64,000 nucleotides of DNA. It comes from Nocardia inohanensis NBRC 100128. Its GTDB lineage: Bacteria > Actinomycetota > Actinomycetes > Mycobacteriales > Mycobacteriaceae. A program made the position numbers and the translations under genes. The DNA is taken from positions 248,001 through 312,000 of the forward strand of contig NZ_BDBK01000007.1 in the NCBI RefSeq assembly GCF_001612945.1, read 5' to 3'. Each line of letters opens with the position of its first letter. Positions within the stretch are counted from its first letter, which is position 1. The notes beneath the pieces were generated by a model. It did no database searches, was not told the origin of the DNA, and saw only the letters and a program-made list of their open reading frames with translations. Positions 43,810 to 53,275 of this stretch are shown one piece after another.

Positions 43810-46800
43810 TCACCCTTGTCGCGCGCCCTGCGGAATCGCCCGCACCAGGGCGCGCAGGTCCGCCTCCAGACGCTGAAAAAGCAGGAAGCTGAGCACGAAG
43901 GCGAGTATGCCGCCGACGCTGAGCCAGCGCACCGTCACGATCACCACCGCCATCTCCGCCCCGGAGACGAAGGTCGCGCTCGCCACCCCGAGCAGCGGCA
44001 CCGAGGCCGCCACCGCCAGATAGAAATTCGCCCGCCGCGCCAAGGCCGACAGCTGCCGCCGATCCTCCGGCCCGATCGCGCCCCGAGCCAGCAGCTGCGG
44101 ATACAGCGAGCGCACCGAGTACACCGCGATCAGGAAGAACGGATAGGCCAGCGCGATCGCCGCACACACCACTTGCGCCGCGAAGAAGTGCGCGTACGCC
44201 TGCCCAGATAGATGCGCCCCCATCCGCGAAAGTCCCAGTGGCCAAGCCACTCCCGCGAGTATCCACATGGCGAACGGCACCCATACCGTCCGCTCCCCCA
44301 TGAGCAAGGTATCCCGCCGCGCCCGCTCCAATTCCGCCGGCGCATAGTGCCGCCCGCGCGCCAGCCGATAGGTGACGGTCAGCGGTCGCCGCGCCAGCCA
44401 CAACAACACGAACGCGGCCAACGGAAACGCGATCCCATTGTTCACCAGCGCCACCGTCGCGAACCGCTCCTGGTCGGCCGCCGACAACCGATCCACGATC
44501 AAACTCTGATTCAGCCGAATGTTGTACACACTCGCCAGCAGATTCGGCAACCCCACACACAAGGCCGCGATCGGCACCGGCCACCCCCGCAACCGCGCCC
44601 ACGAACTCCGCGGCGGCGCATCCACCAGATCCCGAGCCCGCGCATCCAAACAAAGATCCAACTGCCCCGCCAACTCGGCCCCGTTCTGCCACCGCCGCTC
44701 GGGATCGACCTCCAAACAGGTAGCCAGCACCCGCCGCAACGTCGCAGGCGTATCCGCGGGCAGACCCTCGAACGCCCCCTCAGGAACCCCGATCATCCGC
44801 TGCCGCAACAACACTCGCACCCTGCCATCACCGGCCGACCCCACCGAAGAGCCGCCCAGGTCCAACGCCGCCCCGGCCGCACCTCCCCCGCCGGGGGTTG
44901 CCGCCGCACCCACCGAAGAGCCACCCCGGTCCAATGCCGCCCCAGCCGCGCCACCCACACCCGGCACCGCCGCACCTCCCTCGCCGGAAGTTGCCGCCGC
45001 ACCCACCGAAGACCCACCCCGCTCCAAAGCCGCCCCAGCCGCGCCACCCACACCCGGCACCGCCGCACCTTCCCCACCCGAGGTTGCCGCCGCACCGCCC
45101 ACGGTCACCGCTCCACTCGACGCGCGTGCCGAAATGCCGCCCGGGCGTGGATCGCTTTCCGGCGCATCCGCCACCGCGCGATGCCCGTCCGGCAGTCCAT
45201 CTGTCACCGGCTCATCGAAGGGCAGTGTGCCGGTGAGCATTTCCCATAGCAGCAGGCCGAGTGAGTAGATGTCGCTGCGCGTGTCGGGGACAGCCGATGC
45301 ACCCTGTCCTTCGGCACCCGAGGCGACGTAGCCGGCGTCCAGTGCGGCGCGCGGGTCCAGTGCGGCGAGCGCTTCCGGCGAGCGGTAGCGCAGCGTTTCG
45401 ATGCCTGCGCGATCGTCGGGGGGATACAGCGGTCCGACCGTGAAATCCGCCAGCTTCGGCACGCCTTCGGCCGTGAAGATCACGTTTCCGGGCCGGATAT
45501 CGTGATGCAGCACCCCGTGCCGCTGCGCGTACTCGAGCGCCTCCGCCAGCCGCCGGCCCACCCAGGCGACGGTCTCCGGCCAGCTCAGCTCCGCGATCTC
45601 CGCCCGCACCGGCGACGATGCGGCGGAACGAATCTCGCCCCGCGCCTCCATGGCCGCATCGACCGCCGCGAGCAGTACCGCGCCGGTGATGCGGGGTACG
45701 TCGGAATGCCCGCGCCCCGTACGCGCGGCCGCGACCGCTCGCCCGATCCGCACATCGGCCCGCAGTCGCTCCGACCGAGGGACAACTCTGCCCACGTCGG
45801 TCGGCATGGAGTCGCTGTCCACGTCGGTCGGCATGGAGTCGCTGTCCACGTCGGTCGGCACCGAGTCTCCGGCCGCATCGATGGTCACCGAGTCTCCGGC
45901 CGCATCGGTCGAAGCCGAGACTTCGGCCGCATCGGTCGACGCGGAGACTCGGGCTACGTCGGACGGCGCGAAGCCTTGAGCCGCATCGATCGGCACGGAG
46001 ACTCCGGCCACGCCGGACGGCGCGAAGCCTTGAGCCGCATCGATCGGCACGGAGACTTCGTCGACGTCGCTCGACGCGGAGACTTCGTCGACGTCGCTCG
46101 ACGCGGAGACTCCGCCCACGTCGCTCGGCACGAAGACTTCGTCCACATCGGTCGGTCCGGAGACTCCGCCCGCGTCGCTCGGCACGATGACTCCGTCCAC
46201 ATCGGTCGGAGCGGAGACTCCGTCCGCGCCGGTCGACGCAGTGACTCCTGGGCGACCGGCTGGAGTAGAAACTCCCGAATGCTCCACCGGGACCGGTTCT
46301 CTCGCGTGCGGATTCGAATCTCGTTCCGCCGGGGTCGATTCGGTTGCGCGGGCGTGGCGGAGTTGGGTGAGGACGCCATCCACGGTGCCGCCGGGGTGGT
46401 ATTGCATGTAGAGCAGGCGGAGGGGTTTGCCGGTGCTGCCGTCGGCGATGAGGCGCTGGTCGTAGACGCGGACGATGTGCTGATGGTCGAGCTGGGCGAC
46501 GGTGGGGGTGTCGCTGTCGGCGCCGGATTCCACGCGGACGGCGACGAGGCGTTGCATGGAGCGTTGGCGGGCCAGGAACATGCGGCTGTGGTCGGTGCCG
46601 CCGAGCCGGGTGAGCAGGTCGAAATCGTCCAGGCGGCGGCCGGTTTCGATATCGTCGGGCAAGGAGGTGGGGTCGGGGCGGGGAGCGGCGGCTTCGGTGG
46701 CGCGGCGGCGGATCTCGTCCGCCACCTCTGGGTAATCGACGACGAAGGTTTCGACGTCCGGTTGCCCGCGGCGGCCGCAGGCGAGGAATTCCTCGAAGAC

Positions 46801-47055
46801 CAGGTCGGCGTATTCCGGGCTGGCGGTGACCTCCGGGAATTCGGTGCGGTAGTCGAGGATCCGTTTCTCCAGACCGGCCCGCCGCCGGCGCCTGCGCACA
46901 TCCATCCACACCAGTTCGGTGAGCAGGGCCAGGCGCGCCTGCCGTCCATCGGGCAGGAAGGGCTGGAGTCGGGGCGGTTCGTTCCGTTCCCCGCGCAGCG
47001 TGGATTCCCATTCGGCGGCGAATCGGGAAACCGCCTGCGCCGGATGCTCGTTCAC
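43810..47055 (-). CDS. Degenerate Ser/Thr kinase-like membrane protein with internal repeats
   Basis: A 1081-residue paralogue of the next gene. Layout: N-terminal helical domain (residues about 20-135, with EFPEVTASPEYADLVFEEFL), kinase-like domain (from about 150) and six C-terminal hydrophobic helices. The kinase core is altered: the ATP-binding Lys is Arg174 (VAVRV), HRD is HHD with Asp519, and DFG is DFT (537-539). The APE-like SPEAL and DIYSLGLLLWEMLTG remain. Two low-complexity insertions lie in the kinase domain: residues 261-422 (eighteen 9-mers) and 654-738 (31-mers). It may be inactive or weak, acting as a scaffold. GTG 47055 overlaps the paralogue's stop as GTGA. Confidence 0.88.
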   Translation of the reverse strand: MNEHPAQAVSRFAAEWESTLRGERNEPPRLQPFLPDGRQARLALLTELVWMDVRRRRRRAGLEKRILDYRTEFPEVTASPEYADLVFEEFLACGRRGQPDVETFVVDYPEVADEIRRRATEAAAPRPDPTSLPDDIETGRRLDDFDLLTRLGGTDHSRMFLARQRSMQRLVAVRVESGADSDTPTVAQLDHQHIVRVYDQRLIADGSTGKPLRLLYMQYHPGGTVDGVLTQLRHARATESTPAERDSNPHAREPVPVEHSGVSTPAGRPGVTASTGADGVSAPTDVDGVIVPSDAGGVSGPTDVDEVFVPSDVGGVSASSDVDEVSASSDVDEVSVPIDAAQGFAPSGVAGVSVPIDAAQGFAPSDVARVSASTDAAEVSASTDAAGDSVTIDAAGDSVPTDVDSDSMPTDVDSDSMPTDVGRVVPRSERLRADVRIGRAVAAARTGRGHSDVPRITGAVLLAAVDAAMEARGEIRSAASSPVRAEIAELSWPETVAWVGRRLAEALEYAQRHGVLHHDIRPGNVIFTAEGVPKLADFTVGPLYPPDDRAGIETLRYRSPEALAALDPRAALDAGYVASGAEGQGASAVPDTRSDIYSLGLLLWEMLTGTLPFDEPVTDGLPDGHRAVADAPESDPRPGGISARASSGAVTVGGAAATSGGEGAAVPGVGGAAGAALERGGSSVGAAATSGEGGAAVPGVGGAAGAALDRGGSSVGAAATPGGGGAAGAALDLGGSSVGSAGDGRVRVLLRQRMIGVPEGAFEGLPADTPATLRRVLATCLEVDPERRWQNGAELAGQLDLCLDARARDLVDAPPRSSWARLRGWPVPIAALCVGLPNLLASVYNIRLNQSLIVDRLSAADQERFATVALVNNGIAFPLAAFVLLWLARRPLTVTYRLARGRHYAPAELERARRDTLLMGERTVWVPFAMWILAGVAWPLGLSRMGAHLSGQAYAHFFAAQVVCAAIALAYPFFLIAVYSVRSLYPQLLARGAIGPEDRRQLSALARRANFYLAVAASVPLLGVASATFVSGAEMAVVIVTVRWLSVGGILAFVLSFLLFQRLEADLRALVRAIPQGARQG
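44842..45096 (-). repeat. 93-bp tandem repeat (2.7 units) inside the kinase-like gene
   Basis: Three in-frame units of 31, 31 and 23 residues (654-738), each starting GAAAT and ending GGSSV; the last lost 8 residues. The near-identity of the first two indicates recent duplication. Confidence 0.88.
45790..46275 (-). repeat. 27-bp tandem repeat, 18 units, inside the kinase-like gene
   Basis: Exactly 486 bp encoding eighteen nine-residue units (261-422) such as GVSAPTDVD, EVSASSDVD and SDSMPTDVD, acidic and Ser/Val-rich. Two units are identical at DNA level. Absent from the paralogue. Confidence 0.92.
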
Positions 47056-49562
47056 GTCCGGCTGCCTGATGCGTCCCCGCCCTCGTGTGCCGCCCGCCCC
47101 GGCGCCACCACGCGTTCCAGCGCCAGCAAGTCCGCCTCCAGCGCCCGGAACATGGCGTACACCGCCACGAAGGCCGCGATCCCGCCCACGCTGAGCACCC
47201 GTACGGCCACGATCACCCGCGGAATGTCCTCGGGTGGCAGGAAGGTCACCCCGGCGACCGCCAGCAGCGGCACCGACGCGGCGATGGCGAGGTAGGTGGT
47301 GCAGCGCCGTCCGAGCCGGCGCAGGCAGGCGGCATCGTCGACGCTGATATCGCCGTGCCGCAGGAACATCGGATAGATGCAGCGCACCAGATAGAAGGTT
47401 ACAAGGAAGAACGGATAGGCGACCGCGATAGCCCCGCACACCACCAGTGACACCAGGAAATGCACCACGCCCCGCATCGGCAGATCCCCGCTCGCCAAAC
47501 GCAATGCGACCGGGAAGGTGAGCCCCGCGATCACCCACAGCGAGAACACCACGAACGAAATGCGTTCCCCCGTGAGCAATACGTCCGAACGAGCCCGCCG
47601 CAACGTCTCCGGGTCGTACACCTTGCCTTTGCGCAGCCCGCGCGGCACCACGATCACCGCCCGGCACAGATAGGTGATGACCACCGCCCCTAACGGGAAG
47701 AACACCAGGTTGACCAGCGCCGTGGTGAGCGTGAACGTCCGCATGGCCGACTCCGACAACCGGCTGATGATCAGGCTGTCGTTGTGCGCGATGTTGTAAA
47801 GCGAGGCGAGCCCGTTGGGGATCGCGACCGCCAGCACGACAATGGGAAGCAGGTAGGGCCGCAACCGTTTCCGCCAGCTGTCGGGCGGCGGATCGACCAG
47901 ATCGCGGGCGCGTTCGTCGAGGCACAGCTCGAGCTGCTGAGCCAGCACGCCGCCACTGCTCCAGCGCTGATCGCGATCCGGGGCCAGGCAGGTGAGCAGC
48001 ACCCGGCGCAGCGCGGCCGGGCAGTCGGCGGGAAGCCGTTCCAGGGCAGCGGCTTCCACCCCGCCGTGGCGGCGATCCAGCATCGCCTCCAGGGTGGTGC
48101 GGTCGCCGTGCTCACCGGGCCCGGCCGTGCTGTCGTCGAATGGTTTTGCCCCCGTGAGCAATTCCCACAGCACCACGCCCAGCGAGAAGATGTCGGCGCG
48201 GGTGTCCAGGTCGGCGGCGCTGGTGGCCCGGCCCGGATGGCAGGCCTCCAACTGTTCGGGCGACATGTAGGACAGCGATCCGCCGAAGTAGGCGACCGGG
48301 CTGGCATCGTCGAGATTGCGGCTGAAGCTGATATTGAAGTCGGCGAGTTTGGGCACGGCTTCGGCGGTCAGCAGCACATTGGCGGGCTTCACATCCCGGT
48401 GCAGCACCCCGTGCCCGTCGGCGTATTCGAGGGCTTCGGCGAGCCGGCGGCCCAGCCACGCAACGGTTTCCGGCCACGACAGGGCCGCGATCTCGGCTCG
48501 CACGCTGGAATCGGTGGGCCGGATCTCGCCCTTCTCCTCCATGGCGGCGTCGACGGCATCGAGCAGCAGTTGCCCGCTGCGTTCGGCGGCCGGGGTGGCG
48601 CGCACCCAGCGCAGCACGCCGAGCAGCGTCCCGCCGGGCAGGAACTGCATGTACAGCAGCCGCAGCCGGCGTCCGGTCTCGGTGCGCATACCCGACATCA
48701 GCCGCTGATCGAAGACCCGCACGATGTAGTCGTGATCGAGCTGGGCCAGGGTCTGCGGTTCGGTGCCGTGATCGGCGGAGATCTTCACCGCGACCAGCCG
48801 TTGCAGTGAGCGCTGCCGGGCCAGGAACACCCGGGCGAACGCGCCGCTGCCCAGCCCGGTGAGCAGATCGAAATCATCGATCCGCTGCCCGATTTCGATG
48901 CGGTCCAGCAGGTCCGAGCTGCCGGGGATGGACATGCCGCCGGTGGCCCGGGTCGAACCCTCGGCCGCCGCGGTGAGCTGGGAGGCGTCCAGCCGGGTCA
49001 GCTCCCCCGCGTCCGGGACCCGGGTGCTCTCTTCCCCGGGCAACGGCCGGGCCTCGGGCGCCGCGTACGTGGTATCACCGAGCGCGGTGCCCTCCAGCCT
49101 GGTGCCCCCGAGCGTCGACTCGTCGAGAGCGGCGCGGCGGGTGCTCTGATCCTCGTCGTCGGCATTGAGCAGCTCCCGCAATTCGGTCGCCTGATCCGGG
49201 TACTCGAGCAGATAACCCCGGGGATCGACGCGTTCGCCGCTGTGCCGGCGGATCACGAACTCCTCGTACACCAGCCCCGCGGGCAGGTCGCGCGCGGTGA
49301 GCTCCGGGAACTCCGCGCAGTACTCGCGCAGCCGTTTCGGCACGCGCGCCCGCTGCCCCACGGGCCGCAGCCAGCGATGCCGCATATCGATCCGGATCAA
49401 CTCCAGCAGGGCGCTGCGCCGCAGCGTGCGCGCGTCGGGCAGGAAGTCGGCGATGCTGGGCGGCGCGGCGCCGGTATCCCAGGCGGCGGCGAACGCGGCC
49501 ACCGCGCTGAATTCCGTTCCCGCCGTATAACGGCCGGAACGGTGGTCGGAACCAGAAGTCAT
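47052..49562 (-). CDS. Ser/Thr protein kinase-like membrane protein
   Basis: An 836-residue protein. An N-terminal helical domain (IADFLPDARTLRRSALLELI, then EFPELTARDLPAGLVYEEFVIRR) is followed by a linker with repeated TRL/LGGTR patterns. The kinase has the Lys (VAVKISADH), HRDVKPANVL and APE-like MSPEQL, plus DIFSLGVVLWELLTG; DFG is DFN. Six hydrophobic helices form the C-terminal ~250 residues, with no PASTA or other external sensor. It should be an active kinase, although DFN is unusual. It is divergent from the amidase and is coupled to the degenerate paralogue downstream (GTGA). Confidence 0.9.
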   Translation of the reverse strand: MTSGSDHRSGRYTAGTEFSAVAAFAAAWDTGAAPPSIADFLPDARTLRRSALLELIRIDMRHRWLRPVGQRARVPKRLREYCAEFPELTARDLPAGLVYEEFVIRRHSGERVDPRGYLLEYPDQATELRELLNADDEDQSTRRAALDESTLGGTRLEGTALGDTTYAAPEARPLPGEESTRVPDAGELTRLDASQLTAAAEGSTRATGGMSIPGSSDLLDRIEIGQRIDDFDLLTGLGSGAFARVFLARQRSLQRLVAVKISADHGTEPQTLAQLDHDYIVRVFDQRLMSGMRTETGRRLRLLYMQFLPGGTLLGVLRWVRATPAAERSGQLLLDAVDAAMEEKGEIRPTDSSVRAEIAALSWPETVAWLGRRLAEALEYADGHGVLHRDVKPANVLLTAEAVPKLADFNISFSRNLDDASPVAYFGGSLSYMSPEQLEACHPGRATSAADLDTRADIFSLGVVLWELLTGAKPFDDSTAGPGEHGDRTTLEAMLDRRHGGVEAAALERLPADCPAALRRVLLTCLAPDRDQRWSSGGVLAQQLELCLDERARDLVDPPPDSWRKRLRPYLLPIVVLAVAIPNGLASLYNIAHNDSLIISRLSESAMRTFTLTTALVNLVFFPLGAVVITYLCRAVIVVPRGLRKGKVYDPETLRRARSDVLLTGERISFVVFSLWVIAGLTFPVALRLASGDLPMRGVVHFLVSLVVCGAIAVAYPFFLVTFYLVRCIYPMFLRHGDISVDDAACLRRLGRRCTTYLAIAASVPLLAVAGVTFLPPEDIPRVIVAVRVLSVGGIAAFVAVYAMFRALEADLLALERVVAPGRAAHEGGDASGSRT

Positions 49563-49741
49563 GTCCGCACCCCGCTGGCTCGGCACGGAAACAGTCGAAT
49601 CCGCACAGTCGATCCGTGGCTGCGACGAAGAATTTCCGCCACACCCGACACCATCATCCCCGAGCAATAGCCCGAATGATAACTTGCGGCTGAACAGCGG
49701 ATCACCCGATTTCGACCACGAAGCGACGGGGGAACACCAGC

Positions 49742-51286
49742 ATGTACGACGAGGGCACCCAGCTGACGGGCGGTATAGCGGCGGGGGACGGCCCCCGAAC
49801 TCCCGGCGAAACGCAACCGGCGGCAGCAGCCGGCGTCTCCGCACCGGATGCACCGGCCACCGCGTCCGAGCCGGATTCCCCCACCCCGTCCGAGCCGGAT
49901 TTCCCGGGCACCACCGTCCGCGCGGCCAGCGAAGTGAACCCCGCCCTGCTGCCCGGCGGTACGGCCGGACAGATCGCGGCCGCCGTGCAGAACGGGATGG
50001 TCACGCCCGAAGAGGTGGTGGCGGCGACGCTGGAGCGGATCCGCGCGCGGGATCGGAAGTTGAACGCGTTCAGCGTCGTTCGCGTCGATGCGGCGCGGAG
50101 CGAGGCGCGGGCGGTGGCCGAGCGGCCCGAACTGGATGTGCTGCCGCTGGCGGGGGTGCCGGTGGCGGTGAAGAACAATGTCGATGTGGCCGGGGAGGTG
50201 ACGCGGGGCGGATCGCTCGCGGTCGCGGACCGGCGGGCCGAGGATGATCACCCGGTGGTGCGGCGGCTGCGCGCGGCGGGGGCGGTGGTGGTCGGGCTGA
50301 CGACGATGCCCGAGTTCGGGTTGTGGGGCGTCACCGACGGGCCGGACCGGATCACCCGGGGGCCGTGGAATCAGCGCTTCAGCGCCGGGGGCTCCTCCGG
50401 TGGCGCGGGCGCGGCGGTGGCGGCGGGCATGGTGCCGGTCGCGCACGGCAATGACGGGCTGGGCTCGATCCGGATTCCGGCGGCCTGCTGCGGACTCGTC
50501 GGTATCAAGCCCGGACGGGGCCTGGTGCCCGCCGAGGTCGGCGTGGATTCTTGGCACGGGATGACCGAGAACGGGGTGCTGGCAACGACTGTCGCGGATG
50601 CGGCGCTGCTGCTCTCGGTACTGGCCGACCGCCCCGATCTCGCGGATCTGGAGACCCCGCCGGCGCTGCGGATCGGCCTGGCCACCGCGGCCCCGCTCCC
50701 GCTGATCCGGGTGGATCGGGCCTGGACCGCCGCCGCCGACAAGGCCGCCGCCGCGGCCTCGGCCGCCGGGCACACCATCGGCGTGGCCGAACTCCCTTAT
50801 CAGGGTGCGGCTTTCGCGACGGCGTTGCGCTGGCTGGCGGGGGCGGCGGTGGAAGCCGCGGCCGCCGCGTATCCCGAACGGCTGCAACGCCGTACGCGCA
50901 CGCACGCGAGGCTGGGGCGGCTGGCGCTGAAGTCCGGCCTGCTGCGGCCGTCGCAGGTGGATCGCGTCGAGGCCCGGCTACAGGATTATTTCGAACGCTA
51001 CGACGTGGTCATCACGCCCACGCTCGCGACGCCGCCGCCGCGCGCCGGGCGCTGGCATGCCCGCCCCTGGTTCGCGAATGTCGTTGCGAATACTCGCTTC
51101 TCGCCGTTCACGCCGCTGTGGAATCTGGTCGGCTGGCCCGCCATCACGGTTCCGATGGGTTTCCATCCGCGCACCGAGACCCCCGTGGCCGCTCAGCTGG
51201 CGGGCCCGCCCGGCAGCGAATCGACCTTGCTGTGGCTGGCCGCCCAACTCGAGTCCGCTCATCCCTGGCCGCGCACGACCGCTTAG
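49742..51286 (+). CDS. Amidase (GatA/amidase signature family)
   Basis: A 514-residue amidase-signature hydrolase. The Ser-cisSer-Lys triad is visible: Lys in [10 protein letters not shown], the cis-Ser in [17 protein letters not shown] and the nucleophile Ser in [16 protein letters not shown]. The first ~60 residues are Pro/Ala/Ser/Glu-rich ([20 protein letters not shown]), probably disordered. It is not the GatCAB subunit, since GatB/GatC are not adjacent. ATG 49742 has a GGGGGAAC site. Substrate unknown. A terminator follows. Confidence 0.92.
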   Translation: MYDEGTQLTGGIAAGDGPRTPGETQPAAAAGVSAPDAPATASEPDSPTPSEPDFPGTTVRAASEVNPALLPGGTAGQIAAAVQNGMVTPEEVVAATLERIRARDRKLNAFSVVRVDAARSEARAVAERPELDVLPLAGVPVAVKNNVDVAGEVTRGGSLAVADRRAEDDHPVVRRLRAAGAVVVGLTTMPEFGLWGVTDGPDRITRGPWNQRFSAGGSSGGAGAAVAAGMVPVAHGNDGLGSIRIPAACCGLVGIKPGRGLVPAEVGVDSWHGMTENGVLATTVADAALLLSVLADRPDLADLETPPALRIGLATAAPLPLIRVDRAWTAAADKAAAAASAAGHTIGVAELPYQGAAFATALRWLAGAAVEAAAAAYPERLQRRTRTHARLGRLALKSGLLRPSQVDRVEARLQDYFERYDVVITPTLATPPPRAGRWHARPWFANVVANTRFSPFTPLWNLVGWPAITVPMGFHPRTETPVAAQLAGPPGSESTLLWLAAQLESAHPWPRTTA

Positions 51287-51300
51287 CCCGGTACGCGCAA

Positions 51301-51331
51301 GAGCCGCCCGCAGCGGTGCTGCGAGCGGCTC
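51301..51331. terminator. Terminator between the amidase and LysR genes
   Basis: GAGCCGCCCGCAGC and GCTGCGAGCGGCTC form a 14-bp stem with one mismatch and a 3-base loop, between convergent genes. Confidence 0.82.
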
Positions 51332-51421
51332 CTCGAATTCGGTTCGGCGCGAACCTCACCCGCGGCGGCGGCAACCTCCGACTCCTGCCGCCGCCCGGCG
51401 CGGGCGCACGCCGGTGACGCG

Positions 51422-52312
51422 CTACTGCGCGGCAACCGCTTCCTTGGCCTCCGCGAAACCACCTTCGAGCACACGCGCGGCGAACTCCAGAATGGTCGGG
51501 CGGTCGTCGTCGGCGCGCCAGGCCACCGCGAGCTCGCACGGGGCGAGGCCGGTGAGCGGGCGGGCGGTCAGACCGGGCCAGCGGTACATCGGGACATTGT
51601 TCTCGGCCAGCAGGCAGACGCCCAGCCCCAGCGAGACGGCCTCCAGGCGCTCCTCGGCGGTGGCGGCCTCGGCGCCGATCTTGATCTGGCGTCCGGCGCG
51701 GGCGTCCGCACCGAGCCAGAAGTCGCGGGCCGCACCGGCTTCGGCGGGCATGGCGATGAAGGGCTCATCGGCCAGATCCGCGAAGTCGATGGTCTCCTGA
51801 TTGGCCAGCGCGTGGTTCTCGGGCAGCAGCACCCAGCGCGGCTCGGTACGCAGCACCTGCCAGCGATAGCGGCTGGTGTCGGGTACGGGCAGCCACATCA
51901 GCGCCAGGTCCGCCTGTCGCCCGGCCAGGCCGGAGGAAGGGTCGGTCCAGGATGCCGAGTGCAGGGCCAGGCGGTGTCCGCTGGCGCTCTCCAGATCGGT
52001 GATCAGCCCGCGTCCGATGGAGGACTGGATGCCGACGCGCAGCACCTCGCCGGCCTCCTGGAGCGCCACGTTGGTGACCTCCCAGAGCTCCAGGATCTTC
52101 CGGGCGCCCTCGAGCAGTTCCTTGCCCGCGACGGTCAGTGCCACGCTGCGCTGGTTGCGGTCGAACAGGACCACGTCGAGCTGCCGTTCCAACTGACGGA
52201 TCTGCCGGGAGAGGGTGGGTTGAGCGATGTGCAGCCGCTGCGCGGCATTGGTGAAGTGCAGTTCCTCAGCGACGGCGACGAAATACCGCAGGTCGCGCAA
52301 ATGCGGGTCCAT
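51422..52312 (-). CDS. LysR family transcriptional regulator
   Basis: A 296-residue LysR regulator. The winged HTH is clear: LRDLRYFVAVAEELHFTNAAQRLHIAQPTLSRQI written here in its parts (FVAVAEELHF, AAQRLHIAQPTLSRQI), followed by QLERQLDVVLFDR. The remainder is a periplasmic-binding-protein-like effector domain with LGLGVCLLAEN. ATG 52312. Target genes are unknown: a 389-base gene-free region lies upstream and the amidase converges from the other side. Confidence 0.92.
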   Translation of the reverse strand: MDPHLRDLRYFVAVAEELHFTNAAQRLHIAQPTLSRQIRQLERQLDVVLFDRNQRSVALTVAGKELLEGARKILELWEVTNVALQEAGEVLRVGIQSSIGRGLITDLESASGHRLALHSASWTDPSSGLAGRQADLALMWLPVPDTSRYRWQVLRTEPRWVLLPENHALANQETIDFADLADEPFIAMPAEAGAARDFWLGADARAGRQIKIGAEAATAEERLEAVSLGLGVCLLAENNVPMYRWPGLTARPLTGLAPCELAVAWRADDDRPTILEFAARVLEGGFAEAKEAVAAQ

Positions 52313-52639
52313 AGCCCCTTGCTATCAGAATCGGTCTTGAATTTCCAGCTGAATCCGACCCGAAAGTTTGCAATCGAGTCAGAAAACAGCCGTCAGGTTT
52401 GTTACAGACAGCATAGGGCTGACTCGAAACTTTCCGGTAACCGGCGTCGCGAATTCCTGGCCATTCTCTGCGACGGGCTGTCTCACGCATCATGTGAACA
52501 TGTGACCAGCAGTAACATACGCCACGGTTTATCCGGGCGCTCACCTGGGGACAGCACGCGCGGACTTTCAGCAACGGGACCCGGCAACCGGCCGCACCGC
52601 CCCTGCGTACCAGAAGTGAAATTAGTCACATAAGACGAA
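52313..52639. other. Gene-free region upstream of the LysR gene
   Basis: No convincing coding frame. It is less GC-rich than its surroundings and holds the LysR promoter, the imperfect inverted repeat at 52362-52434 and a short CATGTGAACATGTG repeat near 52491-52504. Confidence 0.6.
52362..52434. repeat. Long imperfect inverted repeat
   Basis: GAAAGTTT-gcaat-CGAGTCAG (52362-52382) pairs with CTGACTCG-AAACTTTC (52419-52434): 16 paired bases with a 5-base bulge and a 36-base loop. Function unknown. Confidence 0.75.
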
Positions 52640-52669
52640 AAGCCGCCCACCGAAGTCGGTGGACGGCTT
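52640..52669 (-). terminator. Terminator downstream of hpt
   Basis: AAGCCGCCCACCGA and TCGGTGGACGGCTT form a 14-bp hairpin with one mismatch, 32 bases past the hpt stop. Confidence 0.78.
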
Positions 52670-52701
52670 GAACTCGAGCGCCCGTTCAGCAGTCTCGCGG
52701 G

Positions 52702-53259
52702 CTATTTTCCGCCGTAGACCTTCGGGTCCAGGGTGCCGATGTACGGCAGGTCGCGGTAGCGCTCGGCGTAGTCCAGGCCGTAGCCCACCACGAACTCGTT
52801 CGGGATGTCGAAGCCGACGGCCATCACGTCCACCTGGGTGCGCAGCGCATCGGGCTTGCGCAGCAGGGTGACGACCTCCAGGGAGGCCGGGTTGCGGCTG
52901 GAGAGGTTGCGCAGCAGCCACGACAGCGTCAGGCCCGAGTCGATGATGTCCTCGACGATCAGGACGTTGCGCCCCGCGATGTCCTTGTCCAGGTCCTTCA
53001 TGATCCGGACCACGCCCGAGGAGGAGGTGGAGGATCCGTAGGAGGAGACCGCCATGAACTCCATCTGGGTCGGCACGGTCAGCTTCTTCGCCAGATCGGT
53101 CATGAAGAAGATGGCGCCCTTGAGTACGCCCACCAGCAGCAGATCGCCCTCGGGCGCACCGGCCGGATAACGCTTGGCAACCAGTTCCGCGAGCTCGTCG
53201 ACCTTGGCCGCGATCTGGTCTTCGCTGATCAGCACCGACGCGATGTCATCCCCGTACAC
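52702..53259 (-). CDS. hpt: Hypoxanthine phosphoribosyltransferase
   Basis: A 185-residue purine-salvage enzyme making IMP/GMP from hypoxanthine/guanine and PRPP. The PRPP loop is [14 protein letters not shown], the flexible loop [16 protein letters not shown], and [24 protein letters not shown] the purine-binding end. GTG 53259 lies 17 bases after the tilS stop and gives a normal length. It is coupled to tilS as in mycobacteria. Confidence 0.95.
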   Translation of the reverse strand: MYGDDIASVLISEDQIAAKVDELAELVAKRYPAGAPEGDLLLVGVLKGAIFFMTDLAKKLTVPTQMEFMAVSSYGSSTSSSGVVRIMKDLDKDIAGRNVLIVEDIIDSGLTLSWLLRNLSSRNPASLEVVTLLRKPDALRTQVDVMAVGFDIPNEFVVGYGLDYAERYRDLPYIGTLDPKVYGGK

Positions 53260-53275
53260 GTGCGCTGGTTTCCCT

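Noticed and set aside
45790..46275. CRISPR-like regular repeat
   Set aside because: Units are contiguous 27-bp coding repeats with no spacers, in frame with the kinase-like gene, and no cas genes are near.
45502..47295. Plus-strand frame of 597 codons across the repeat
   Set aside because: Shadow of the degenerate kinase; its apparent GRIGRRGDSG repeats merely mirror the minus-strand array.
52266..52574. Possible minus-strand gene of 102 codons upstream of LysR
   Set aside because: Overlaps the LysR start and the inverted repeat, lacks a ribosome site and has no family-like composition.
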